A stretch of DNA of 64,000 nucleotides, taken from Mycetocola_A sp015752285. GTDB lineage: Bacteria > Actinomycetota > Actinomycetes > Actinomycetales > Microbacteriaceae. The stretch is taken from NCBI RefSeq assembly GCF_015752285.1, contig NZ_JADOUY010000003.1:372001-436000 (forward strand), read 5' to 3'. Positions 50,200 through 58,468 of this stretch are shown piece after piece; the first letter of the stretch is position 1, and every line of letters begins with the position of its first letter. The notes beneath the pieces are model-generated. The model searched no databases, was not told the DNA's origin, and saw only the letters and a program-made list of their open reading frames with translations. A program made the position numbers and the translations under genes.

Positions 50200-51333
50200 A
50201 TGGCGCAGCTCGATGTCCCCAATCCGCTTTTCTGGCTCGGCTCGTACACCGACGAAGCCGGTGGTTCGGGAGCGGGTCTGAGCGCGCTCCGGCAGGAAGA
50301 CCGGGGAACGTTGCATCCTCTCTCGTCGTCTGCGCTCCCCTCGCCGTCGTTCGTGGCCATCCACCCCACCCTTCCTGTCGTCTATGCCGCGCTCGAACCG
50401 TCAGGGACGGTCGAGGCGCTGGCACGCCGCGGAGAGTACGGCCTCGTGCCGCTCGGCCGGCCGATCGAAGCGGGAGAGGCCGTATGCCAGCTGACGGTGA
50501 CGCCGGACGGCGCTGCGCTTCTCGCCAGTTGTTACGGCGACGGCCGCATCGTGGTCTTCCCCCTCGCCGCCAACGGTTCGTTCACCGCAGACGGCATCAT
50601 TGCCGCTGCCTCGAACGACCCGTATGGCAACCCGCTCGCTGCCCAGGCCGCCGCAGACGAACCCGTTGATTTCGGGGACGATCCGTTCGCCGATCTTGCC
50701 ATCCGCAAGGCGGTATCGGACGCCGCCGTCGACCGACCGTCGCGCGCGCACGCCTCCCTCGTCCTGCCCGAGGGGCGGATCGCCACCACCGACCTCGGGC
50801 ACGACACGGTGCGGATCTGGAGTCGAAACGTCGCCAGGCTGTCGCTGAGCCAGGAGATCGTTCTGCCGTTCGGCGTCGGCCCCCGTCATCTCGTCGCCCA
50901 CCCGTCCGGGCATGTGCACGTTGTCACCGAGTACTCCAATGAGGTCTTCACCCTGTCGAGGGCGGATGACGGGCGGTGGCGTGTCGTCGCATCCGTTCTC
51001 GCCACCGCTGACTCGATCGAGGATGGCGACAACGCGTCCGAGATCACTCTCGCCGCTTCGCGCGAGCAAATCCACGTCTCCATCCGAGGCACCAACCGGG
51101 TGGCGACGCTCACCATCTCAGGAGACGGTTCGGTGCTGCGCCCGATCGCCGACGTGGACAGCGGCGGCGACTGGCCGCGGCACCACGCGGAGTCTGGCGG
51201 GTTGCTCCACGTCGCGAACGAGAAGTCCGGCCAGGTGTCGAGCTTCCGCCTCGATGCCAGAGGGGTCCCCGCGAAGCGGATCGGGTCGGTCGAGACCGGC
51301 TCGCCCACCTGCCTCGTCCCGGCCGACCGATGA
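50200..51333 (+). CDS. Lactonase-family beta-propeller (6-phosphogluconolactonase-like)
   Basis: A 377-residue seven-bladed propeller of the Pgl/lactonase family. FWLGSYTDEAGGSGAGL begins the first blade, QLTVTPDGAALLASCYGDG, GVGPRHLVAHPSGHVHVVTE and DWPRHHAESGGLLHVANEKS are blade motifs. It likely hydrolyses a cytoplasmic sugar lactone. Its stop overlaps the next start. Confidence 0.85.
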   Translation: MAQLDVPNPLFWLGSYTDEAGGSGAGLSALRQEDRGTLHPLSSSALPSPSFVAIHPTLPVVYAALEPSGTVEALARRGEYGLVPLGRPIEAGEAVCQLTVTPDGAALLASCYGDGRIVVFPLAANGSFTADGIIAAASNDPYGNPLAAQAAADEPVDFGDDPFADLAIRKAVSDAAVDRPSRAHASLVLPEGRIATTDLGHDTVRIWSRNVARLSLSQEIVLPFGVGPRHLVAHPSGHVHVVTEYSNEVFTLSRADDGRWRVVASVLATADSIEDGDNASEITLAASREQIHVSIRGTNRVATLTISGDGSVLRPIADVDSGGDWPRHHAESGGLLHVANEKSGQVSSFRLDARGVPAKRIGSVETGSPTCLVPADR

Positions 51334-51965
51334 CCGCGGCGATTCCGGCCCCTGCAGCGCTGATCGGGCGGTTCATCCGACTCGACCCGATGACTCCGGA
51401 CGACCACCCCGGGCTGTTCGATGCCATTGCCGTGCCCGAGGTGTTCGCCGGCGGGTACGGGGGAGGGCCGGCGGGGCTGCCGCGCGACCTCGACGGCTTT
51501 GCCACGTTCGCCGCCGGCTACTACAACACAGGGTCCAATCAGACCTTCACGATCCGGTTGATCGGTGGAGAGGCCGACGGCCTCATCGTCGGTACGTCGA
51601 CGCTCGGCGACTTCGACCCCAGCCGGGAACACGCGCACATCGGCTGGACAGCATACGACCCGAGGGTGTGGGGCACTGCGGTCAACGCCGAAGCGAAACT
51701 GCTGCTGCTCGGTCTCGCCTTCGACGCCGGCTTCGGTCGGGTGAAACTCCAGGCAGACGAGCGCAACGAACGGTCGCGCGCAGCGATCACGAGACTGGGC
51801 GCCACCTTTGAGGGACTCATCCGCCGGGACCAGAAGCGGGCAGACGGCAGCTGGCGCACGACGGCGGTGTTCTCGGTGATCATCGATGAATGGCCGGCTG
51901 TTCGCGCGGAACTCGAGGCGAGAGTCGCCAGCGCAGACGGCCCCGTCACTCTCGGCCGCGACTGA
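51330..51965 (+). CDS. GNAT acetyltransferase (RimJ/RimL-like)
   Basis: A 211-residue GNAT protein. HIGWTAYDPRVWGTAVNAEA is the acetyl-CoA motif A region, and RVKLQADERNERSRAAITRL is the C-terminal motif typical of RimJ/RimL-like enzymes. The ATG at 51330 overlaps the lactonase stop (ATGA). The acceptor is unknown. Confidence 0.88.
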   Translation: MTAAIPAPAALIGRFIRLDPMTPDDHPGLFDAIAVPEVFAGGYGGGPAGLPRDLDGFATFAAGYYNTGSNQTFTIRLIGGEADGLIVGTSTLGDFDPSREHAHIGWTAYDPRVWGTAVNAEAKLLLLGLAFDAGFGRVKLQADERNERSRAAITRLGATFEGLIRRDQKRADGSWRTTAVFSVIIDEWPAVRAELEARVASADGPVTLGRD

Positions 51966-52023
51966 CGGCAGGATCTCGCGGTTACGTGACCGATTTCCGC
52001 CAGTGGCAATGTTTCAGCGGCGG

Positions 52024-52036
52024 TAGATTTGCCCGG
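52024..52036 (+). promoter_or_regulatory. -10 element of a predicted leaderless promoter
   Basis: TAGATT at 52024-52029, six bases, then the GTG at 52036. Confidence 0.6.
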
Positions 52037-52986
52037 TGACCACACAACAGCACCCAGCTCCGACCGCCGTCCAGCCGACACAGGCGGCCGGCCAGCCACG
52101 CATCATGCTGCAGTTCATCGGGATGGGCCTGATCTGGGGGGCCAGCTTTCTGTTCATGAAGGTCGCACTGACCGGCGTCTCATTCGGGCAGGTCGCCTGG
52201 AGCCGCATCATGCTCGGGGCGCTGACCCTCGCGATCGTCGCCCTCGTCACGCGGGCCAGGCTGCCACGACAGCCGATCATCTGGCTGCACTTCACCGTGA
52301 TCGCCATCACGTTCTGTGTCGTGCCGTACCTTCTCTTCGCCTGGGCAGAGCAATACATCTCGTCGAGTCTCGCGTCGATCCTCAACGCGGTCACTCCGAT
52401 CACGACCGCCGTGATGGCCACCCTCGTCTTCCGGGTCGAGAAACTCAACTGGGGTCAGATCCTGGGGGTGCTCGTCGGCATGGGCGGCGTCATCGTGATC
52501 GTCGCACCATGGCAGATGGGTGCCCTGCTCGGGGACTGGCGCGGACAGGTCGCCTGCCTCGGCGCTGTCACCTGTTACGGCTTCGCGCTCGGTTACCTGC
52601 GCCGTTTTCTCGGACCGTACAAGGTGCCCTCGATCACCTCCGCGTTCATGTACATCTCCATTGCCGCCGTCGTGATGCTGATCCTCACCCCGGTGGTCGC
52701 ATCGCAGCCCGTGCAGCTCGATCTGTGGGTGATCCTCAGCCTGATCGGCCTCGGTGCGCTCGGCACCGGCGTCGTCTACATCTGGAACATGAACGTGCTC
52801 ACCGCCTGGGGCCCGACGGCGACGAGCGGGGTGACCTACGTGACCCCTGTGGTCGGAGTCCTCCTCGGCTCGCTGCTCCTGCAGGAGTCGCTGAGCTGGC
52901 ATGAGCCGGTCGGCGCGGTGCTCGTCTTCGTCGGCATCCTGCTCACCCAGCAGCGCATTCGTCTCGGGCGCCGCGTTCGCGCCTGA
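52036..52986 (+). CDS. EamA/DMT-family transporter
   Basis: A 316-residue protein with ten helices in two EamA repeats. GMGLIWGASFLFMKVAL starts repeat one and GALGTGVVYIWNMNVL falls in repeat two. Such proteins export metabolites or amino acids; the substrate is not evident. Confidence 0.88.
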   Translation: MTTQQHPAPTAVQPTQAAGQPRIMLQFIGMGLIWGASFLFMKVALTGVSFGQVAWSRIMLGALTLAIVALVTRARLPRQPIIWLHFTVIAITFCVVPYLLFAWAEQYISSSLASILNAVTPITTAVMATLVFRVEKLNWGQILGVLVGMGGVIVIVAPWQMGALLGDWRGQVACLGAVTCYGFALGYLRRFLGPYKVPSITSAFMYISIAAVVMLILTPVVASQPVQLDLWVILSLIGLGALGTGVVYIWNMNVLTAWGPTATSGVTYVTPVVGVLLGSLLLQESLSWHEPVGAVLVFVGILLTQQRIRLGRRVRA

Positions 52987-53075
52987 TTCGGGCAACAAGA
53001 CGTCACCCGGAAGGATGACGGCGGATCAACCTCAGGCACGATGTGCGGATGCCGTCACGCGGCGATGCTGGACAC

Positions 53076-53774
53076 ATGAACATAGATTCTCCTCTCCTGT
53101 CCGGGTCCGCCCTCGTGAAAACATACGGATCGAGCACTGCCCTCGCCGGGGTCGACATCTCGATCGGAGGCGGCGAATCCGTCGCGATCATGGGCGCATC
53201 CGGATCGGGAAAAACCACCCTTCTGCACGCACTCGCCGGCATCACCGCACCCGACTCCGGGCGGGTCGAGTTCCAGTCGCCATCCGGTCCGGTCGACGTG
53301 ACCAGGTTGAACGAGCGTGAGCGCTCGCGGTTGCGCCGCGAAGCCTTCGGCTTCGTCTTTCAGCAGGGGTTGCTGATCCCCGAGCTCACCGCCATCGAGA
53401 ACACGGCCCTGCCGCTCATGCTCGCAGGCTACCCCCGCCGTGAAGCGGAAGGCCGCGCTCAGCACTGGCTCGCCGCTCTCGGCCTCGCCGGAATGGAAGC
53501 TCGACGGATCGGCGAACTCTCGGGTGGTCAGGCTCAGCGCGTGGCCATCGCCCGTGCGCAGGTCACCGGCGCGACCGTGGTGTTCGCCGACGAGCCCACA
53601 GGGGCTCTCGATTCCACGACGAGCGACGAAGTCCTCACCGCGCTTCTTGAGTCGACGGTCGGGCAGGGCCACGCTCTCCTCATCGTCACCCATGACGAGA
53701 CCGTCGCCGCCCGGTGTTCGCGGGTCATCCGTCTTCGTGACGGTCGCGTTCTTCCCGAGGTCGTGGCCGCATGA
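53076..53774 (+). CDS. ABC exporter ATP-binding protein (LolD/MacB type)
   Basis: A 232-residue ATPase with Walker A GASGSGKTT, signature LSGGQAQR and Walker B VVFADEPTGALDS. It pairs with the FtsX-like permease in the next gene (ATGA overlap). I chose the ATG at 53076, with GATGCT plus six bases upstream; the ATG at 53043 is the alternative. Confidence 0.9.
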   Translation: MNIDSPLLSGSALVKTYGSSTALAGVDISIGGGESVAIMGASGSGKTTLLHALAGITAPDSGRVEFQSPSGPVDVTRLNERERSRLRREAFGFVFQQGLLIPELTAIENTALPLMLAGYPRREAEGRAQHWLAALGLAGMEARRIGELSGGQAQRVAIARAQVTGATVVFADEPTGALDSTTSDEVLTALLESTVGQGHALLIVTHDETVAARCSRVIRLRDGRVLPEVVAA

Positions 53775-55168
53775 CCGCGACGACGTTCCCGCGACCACCG
53801 GCATCTGTTCGTTCCCGTCCGGATCGGGCACCGGTTGCACGCCTGACCTGGCTTCTGGCCCGCCCCAGCGCTCAGAGCGCCGCGGTGCTCCTGCTCCCAG
53901 GCATAGCGTTTGCGGTGACAACCGCGTTGGTGCTGATCGTGCTCGGCGGAGGGCTGATGTTCTGGCGGTGGACACCCGAGGACAACACCGACGCGATGGT
54001 CTACCAGACGCTGAGCGTGCTCGCGCTCGTTCTGCTCCTCGTGCCACTCGCCTCCCTCGGCGGCGCCGCGGCGCGGTTGTCGGCTCGACGTCGGGATGAC
54101 CGGCTCGCCACGTTGCGGCTGCTCGGCGCGACCCCCGCGGTCGTGACGCAGATGACCGTGCTCGAGTCGACAGCGATCGCTGTGCTCGGCTCTCTCGCCG
54201 GCATCGTCCTGTACCTGATCTCGATGCCGTTCGTCGGTCTCATCCCCTTCGCAGGCGCCGCCATCGGTGCGGGTGAGCTCTGGGTCGGCCCGGGTGTTCT
54301 CGCGCTCGTCGTCGTCGCCGTCGCCGCCCTCGCCGCGATCAGCGCGGCGATCGGCCTCCGTCAGGTGACCGTGTCGCCGCTCGGCGTTCGTACCCGCCAG
54401 ACCGCGCCGCGGATGCACTGGATGCGGATCGTGATCGGAAGCGTCGCCATTCTCGGCGCATACGTCCTGCTCGGATCGATGTCGGAGGTCGCAGACGCCG
54501 CGCTCACGATCGCCGTGCTCGGTACCGGGATCGGAATCGGGATCGGTGTGCTCAACCTCATCGGACCGTGGGCACTCGGTATCGCCGCGAAGCTGTCGCT
54601 GGGTCGAGCGAAAACCGCTGCCGGCCTGATCGCCGCCCGCGGGATCCTCGAATCGCCCAAGGCCGCGTGGAGGCAGGTCTCCGGTGTTGCCATGACGAGC
54701 TTCATCGCTGTCGTCGCAGGAACCGGTATCGCATTCGTGGACACGCTCACCGGCGATTACGACGAGGACACGATGCTTCTCCTCGCTGACGTCCGCACCG
54801 GAATCATCATCACCGTCGTCGCGAGTTTCCTCATGGTCGCCTGCTCGGTTGGAGTGAACCAGGCCGCGAGCATCCTCGACCGGCGCGACCTCTACGTCAG
54901 CCTCGACCGGTTGGGCATGCCCCGCGAGGTGATCGAGAGTTCGCGGTCGCGCACGATCATGGGCCCGCTGCGCTTCGTCGCATTCGGCTCGGCGCTTATC
55001 GGGGCCGCTCTGGTTCTGCCTCTTGTCGGGATCACCTTCATCGTGGCCCCGGCGTCGCTGCTGATCATCGCCGGATGCCTTCTCGGGGGAGTTCTCCTCG
55101 TCTGGCTCTCGCTCAAGGCCACGAGCCCGGTGCTCACCCGGGTACTCAGTCAGCCGGAGCGGCTGTAG
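53771..55168 (+). CDS. FtsX-like ABC permease
   Basis: A 465-residue protein with two FtsX-type blocks of four helices (about ten helices in all) and LSARRRDDRLATLRLLGATP, the cytoplasmic loop typical of MacB/FtsX permeases. Unlike MacB it has no large external domain, as in BceB-like or bacitracin-resistance-like half systems. It forms an exporter or stress-sensing complex with the preceding ATPase. Confidence 0.85.
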   Translation: MTATTFPRPPASVRSRPDRAPVARLTWLLARPSAQSAAVLLLPGIAFAVTTALVLIVLGGGLMFWRWTPEDNTDAMVYQTLSVLALVLLLVPLASLGGAAARLSARRRDDRLATLRLLGATPAVVTQMTVLESTAIAVLGSLAGIVLYLISMPFVGLIPFAGAAIGAGELWVGPGVLALVVVAVAALAAISAAIGLRQVTVSPLGVRTRQTAPRMHWMRIVIGSVAILGAYVLLGSMSEVADAALTIAVLGTGIGIGIGVLNLIGPWALGIAAKLSLGRAKTAAGLIAARGILESPKAAWRQVSGVAMTSFIAVVAGTGIAFVDTLTGDYDEDTMLLLADVRTGIIITVVASFLMVACSVGVNQAASILDRRDLYVSLDRLGMPREVIESSRSRTIMGPLRFVAFGSALIGAALVLPLVGITFIVAPASLLIIAGCLLGGVLLVWLSLKATSPVLTRVLSQPERL

Positions 55169-55228
55169 AGCAGGTGCTGCCGAGCGCCGTTCGGGTCGGT
55201 GCCCGGCACACACCACGGGCGGGCACGG

Positions 55229-55241
55229 TAAGTTGAGAGCA
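55229..55241 (+). promoter_or_regulatory. -10 element of a predicted leaderless promoter
   Basis: TAAGTT at 55229-55234, six bases, then the ATG at 55241 of the chorismate mutase gene. Confidence 0.6.
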
Positions 55242-55540
55242 TGGCCGACGGTGAAGTAACAGCAGAGCTTCTCAGCTTGAGATCCAGCATCGACAACATC
55301 GATGCGGCGCTCATCCACATGCTCGCCGAGCGGTTCAAGGCCACCCAGCAGGTCGGCAGGCTCAAGGCCGAACACGACCTCCCCGCCGCAGACCCCGAAC
55401 GCGAGAAGCGCCAGATCGCCCGCCTGCGGGCACTCGCCGAAGATGCGCACCTCGACCCGGCGTTCGCCGAGAAGTGGTTCAACTTCGTGGTCGCAGAAGT
55501 CATCCACCACCACGAACAGATCGCCAACGGCGAGCGATGA
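55241..55540 (+). CDS. Chorismate mutase (AroQ class)
   Basis: A 99-residue all-helical AroQ-type mutase with the expected pattern: LRSSIDNIDAALIHMLAERF, KATQQVGRLKAEHDLP, and DPEREKRQIARLRALAED. It turns chorismate into prephenate for Phe/Tyr synthesis. It is a stand-alone domain. Its stop overlaps the SDR start (ATGA). Confidence 0.93.
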   Translation: MADGEVTAELLSLRSSIDNIDAALIHMLAERFKATQQVGRLKAEHDLPAADPEREKRQIARLRALAEDAHLDPAFAEKWFNFVVAEVIHHHEQIANGER

Positions 55541-56454
55541 CCTGGAACGCTCACGACCTGCCTCCACAGACCGGCAAAGTCGTCGCGATCTCCGGTGCGA
55601 ACGCGGGCATCGGATTCTGGTCCGCCTACCGGCTCGCCGGCGCGGGCGCATCCGTTCTTCTCCTCACCAGGAACGCTCAGCGAGCGGATGCTGCGGCGCG
55701 AGCGATCCGCGCCCAGGTGCCGGCCGCGGACCTCACGGTGGTGCCGCTCGACGTCGCTGACCTGGCATCGGTGCGCGACGCCGGTGCGCGGCTCGCCGAA
55801 CTGCCGCGGCTCGATGCTCTCGTGAACAACGCCGGTGTCGTGCACCCGCCTCGGCGTCGAGAGCACACCGTCGACGGACTCGAACTCGTCACAGGAACGA
55901 ATGTCTTCGGTTCGTTCGCCCTCACCGCAGCCGCCTTCCCGGCGCTGGAGCGCACTCCGGGAGCGCGAGTGGTTTCGCTCGGCAGCCTCGCCACTCTTCT
56001 GGCCAGGCTCAACACCGACGACCTGCAGCAGCGCGGCAGGTACTCCAGCTGGAACGCGTATGCCTGGTCGAAGATCATGCTCTCGTCACTCGGCTTCGAA
56101 CTCGACCGGCGCCTGCGTGCACGGGGGAGTTCGACGCGGTCGTTCGTCGCCCACCCCGGCTATTCGATCTCGGGCAGGACGCCGACGGTGCCCGGAGTGA
56201 ACGAGCCCACGAGGTGCACCCGTTTCGTCGACAGCCTGCAAACGGTTTTCACGCAGGGCAAGGACCGGGGTGCCGACCCCGTCGTTCGGGCGATCACCGA
56301 CCCGGACGCCGATGGCGGAGCGTTCTTCGGCCCGAGGTTCCTGGTGAAGGGCGCCGCCGTTCCGGCGAAACCAGCAGCCGTCACCACCGATGAACGCGTG
56401 GCGAAAGCGGTCTGGGCCGAAGCCGAAGTGGCGACAGGGATGCCGTTCCTCTAG
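55537..56454 (+). CDS. Short-chain dehydrogenase/reductase
   Basis: A 305-residue SDR of the retinol-dehydrogenase-like type. The NAD(P) site AISGANAGIGFWSAYRLA, the NNAG motif and catalytic YAWSK are present. The substrate is unknown. The ATG at 55537 overlaps the mutase stop; the longer upstream frame would run through the mutase gene. Confidence 0.9.
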   Translation: MTWNAHDLPPQTGKVVAISGANAGIGFWSAYRLAGAGASVLLLTRNAQRADAAARAIRAQVPAADLTVVPLDVADLASVRDAGARLAELPRLDALVNNAGVVHPPRRREHTVDGLELVTGTNVFGSFALTAAAFPALERTPGARVVSLGSLATLLARLNTDDLQQRGRYSSWNAYAWSKIMLSSLGFELDRRLRARGSSTRSFVAHPGYSISGRTPTVPGVNEPTRCTRFVDSLQTVFTQGKDRGADPVVRAITDPDADGGAFFGPRFLVKGAAVPAKPAAVTTDERVAKAVWAEAEVATGMPFL

Positions 56455-56478
56455 AGCCGCATCGCACCCTCACCAGGT

Positions 56479-56533
56479 CATCGCACGATCTTCAGGAGAG
56501 TTCTTCACGTGTCGTCCTGCGAATCGTGCGATG
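56479..56533. terminator. Long imperfect hairpin between convergent genes
   Basis: An 11-bp perfect stem (56479-56489 with 56523-56533) encloses a further CAGGA/TCCTG pairing. It lies between the SDR stop and the YhgE/Pip stop and likely serves both strands. No T-run. Confidence 0.6.
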
Positions 56534-56557
56534 TCCTGTTGCGCGGTTGGCCGAGGC

Positions 56558-58468
56558 TCAGGCTGCGTGCGGAACCAGCTTCCGGACCGACACCGTGCGC
56601 GAGCGGGCGATGGCCAGAGTGGTCGCCGCGAGCGCCCCGACGGTCCACAGCACAAGCCCGGTGAGCGCTGCCGGAAGACCGGCGCCCGAACCGATCACCG
56701 CGTGGACGGCATCCACTGCCGGCTGCACCGGAAGCACTGCGGCGATGTCGCCGAGCACGGTGGGGGCCGTCGCGATGATGCTCGTGCCGATGAGTACGAG
56801 GGCGACGACCATGGCGATGAAGCGTCCTGCTCCGCCGAACACGGCGTTGAGCGCCTGGTTCGTTGCCGAGAAGGCGACAGCGATGACGACGGAGACCGCA
56901 GCGAGCCCGATCCAGCCGCCCGCATCCAGCTCGACCAGCGGCTGGAGGATCGCGGCGAGCAGCACGCCCTGGACAGCGCCGACCGCGGCTGCGGGCAGCC
57001 AGGCCCTCAGGGCGAGCACGGCTGACGGCCTGGTCGAGCCCAGCACGCTGACCGGCTTGGCGCGGAGCACGAGCAGGCTCGCGAACGCACCGAGCCAGAG
57101 CGCCAGGGCGGCGTAGAAGGGAACGCCGCTCGCCCCGAACGCCAGCGCGTCGTCGCCGTCGGCGACGACCGGCTTGGCGACGACCTCGGCGAGGTTCGTG
57201 CGCTCCGAGTCCGAGTACGTCGGCAGGGCGTCGACGGCGGTCGAGAGGCCCGTGGCGAGTTCAGCGACGCCGTCGGAGACGCCGGTGGCGCCGTCGGCGA
57301 TGCCAGTGGCACCCGTGCTGAGTTCTGAGACCCCTCCAGCCAGCTGGGATGCACCCGAATCGAGCTCGGTGCCTGCTCCGGCGAGCGTGGCCGCCGCTCC
57401 GGCGACCTGGGAGATACCGCCGCTCAGGGCGGGGATACCGTCTGCGAGCGACTGCGATCCGGTGGCGACCGCCTGCGCTCCTGCGCTCAGCTGTGCCGCG
57501 GCATTCGGGTTCGCTGCTGCAGCCTGCTGGGCCTCCTGGAGGTAGGTCAGCACGGCGGCACAGTATGGGTCGAGCACGGGGTCGCAGCCCTGGGCGACCT
57601 GCACGAGCAGAGCGCTCTGCTCGTCGATCGTGGAGATCAGGCTGTCGACGCCGGTGGAGACCCCGGCGGCACCGGTCGCGAGACCCTGCGTCTGGGTGGG
57701 CAGGTCTGCGGTCTGGCGTGACAGTTCGGCGAGACCCCCGGAGAGCTGGCTGACGCCGTCGGTGTATGACGAGACGCCTGAGGCCAGCCCTGATGCTCCC
57801 GTCGACAGTTCGACGGTGCCGTCTGCGAGGTTGGACGCACCGTCCGCGAGTGCCGAGGCGCCGTCGCCGAGCTGGGACGCGCCGTCTGCAGCCGTACCGA
57901 GTTCGTCGCCGAGCGTATTGAAACCGAGGTAGATGTTCTCGAGGTAGCTGGTGGTCAGTTCGTTGCCGACGAGGTCGGCGGCCGTCGTCGTGATGACCTG
58001 GCTGACCGCGTCGTCGACGAGCCGGCTCTTGTCGCTCGTTGTGACGTCGATGGTGGCTTTCTCGGCATCCGCCGCGTCACCCGAGAACGACGTGGCTGCG
58101 GCGGAGAAGTTCTCGGGAATGGTGACGACTGCGGCGAAATCCCCCGATGCCAGTCCGGCGTCTGCGTCGTCTTCGTCGGTGAGGACCCAGGTGTAGTTGG
58201 TGTCGGCATCCGCGCTGTCACCCGCTCCTCCGACGAGGCCGGCTGAGAGCTGGCGTCCGAGCGGGACGGTCTGGCCATCGACCTCGACAGGGCTGTCATT
58301 GTTGACGATCGCACCCCTCACCTGGTCGAGGCGGTCCTGCGGGTTCCAGAACGCCCAGACGAGGACGCCGGCAACCACGAGGGGGACGAGAACGATGCCG
58401 AGGACAGACAGCCAGGTCACACGGCCGGATGCGCGGGCGGATTCGAATCGTGCCAGGGGGGTGGTCAT
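56558..58468 (-). CDS. YhgE/Pip-type ABC-2-like membrane protein
   Basis: A 636-residue protein of the YhgE/Pip family: one N-terminal helix, a large external region with many repeats of the form LADGxxxLxxG / LSxGASGLAxG (about residues 210-440), then five or six C-terminal helices. The related phage infection protein and ESX/YukD-associated proteins share this plan. The ATG at 58468 overlaps the MMPL stop (ATGA), so the two act together in export. Confidence 0.88.
   Translation of the reverse strand: MTTPLARFESARASGRVTWLSVLGIVLVPLVVAGVLVWAFWNPQDRLDQVRGAIVNNDSPVEVDGQTVPLGRQLSAGLVGGAGDSADADTNYTWVLTDEDDADAGLASGDFAAVVTIPENFSAAATSFSGDAADAEKATIDVTTSDKSRLVDDAVSQVITTTAADLVGNELTTSYLENIYLGFNTLGDELGTAADGASQLGDGASALADGASNLADGTVELSTGASGLASGVSSYTDGVSQLSGGLAELSRQTADLPTQTQGLATGAAGVSTGVDSLISTIDEQSALLVQVAQGCDPVLDPYCAAVLTYLQEAQQAAAANPNAAAQLSAGAQAVATGSQSLADGIPALSGGISQVAGAAATLAGAGTELDSGASQLAGGVSELSTGATGIADGATGVSDGVAELATGLSTAVDALPTYSDSERTNLAEVVAKPVVADGDDALAFGASGVPFYAALALWLGAFASLLVLRAKPVSVLGSTRPSAVLALRAWLPAAAVGAVQGVLLAAILQPLVELDAGGWIGLAAVSVVIAVAFSATNQALNAVFGGAGRFIAMVVALVLIGTSIIATAPTVLGDIAAVLPVQPAVDAVHAVIGSGAGLPAALTGLVLWTVGALAATTLAIARSRTVSVRKLVPHAA

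Noticed and set aside
53534..55651. 705-codon minus-strand frame opposite the FtsX-like permease
   Set aside because: Its product is dominated by charged residues with no domain; the plus strand encodes a coherent membrane protein and chorismate mutase.
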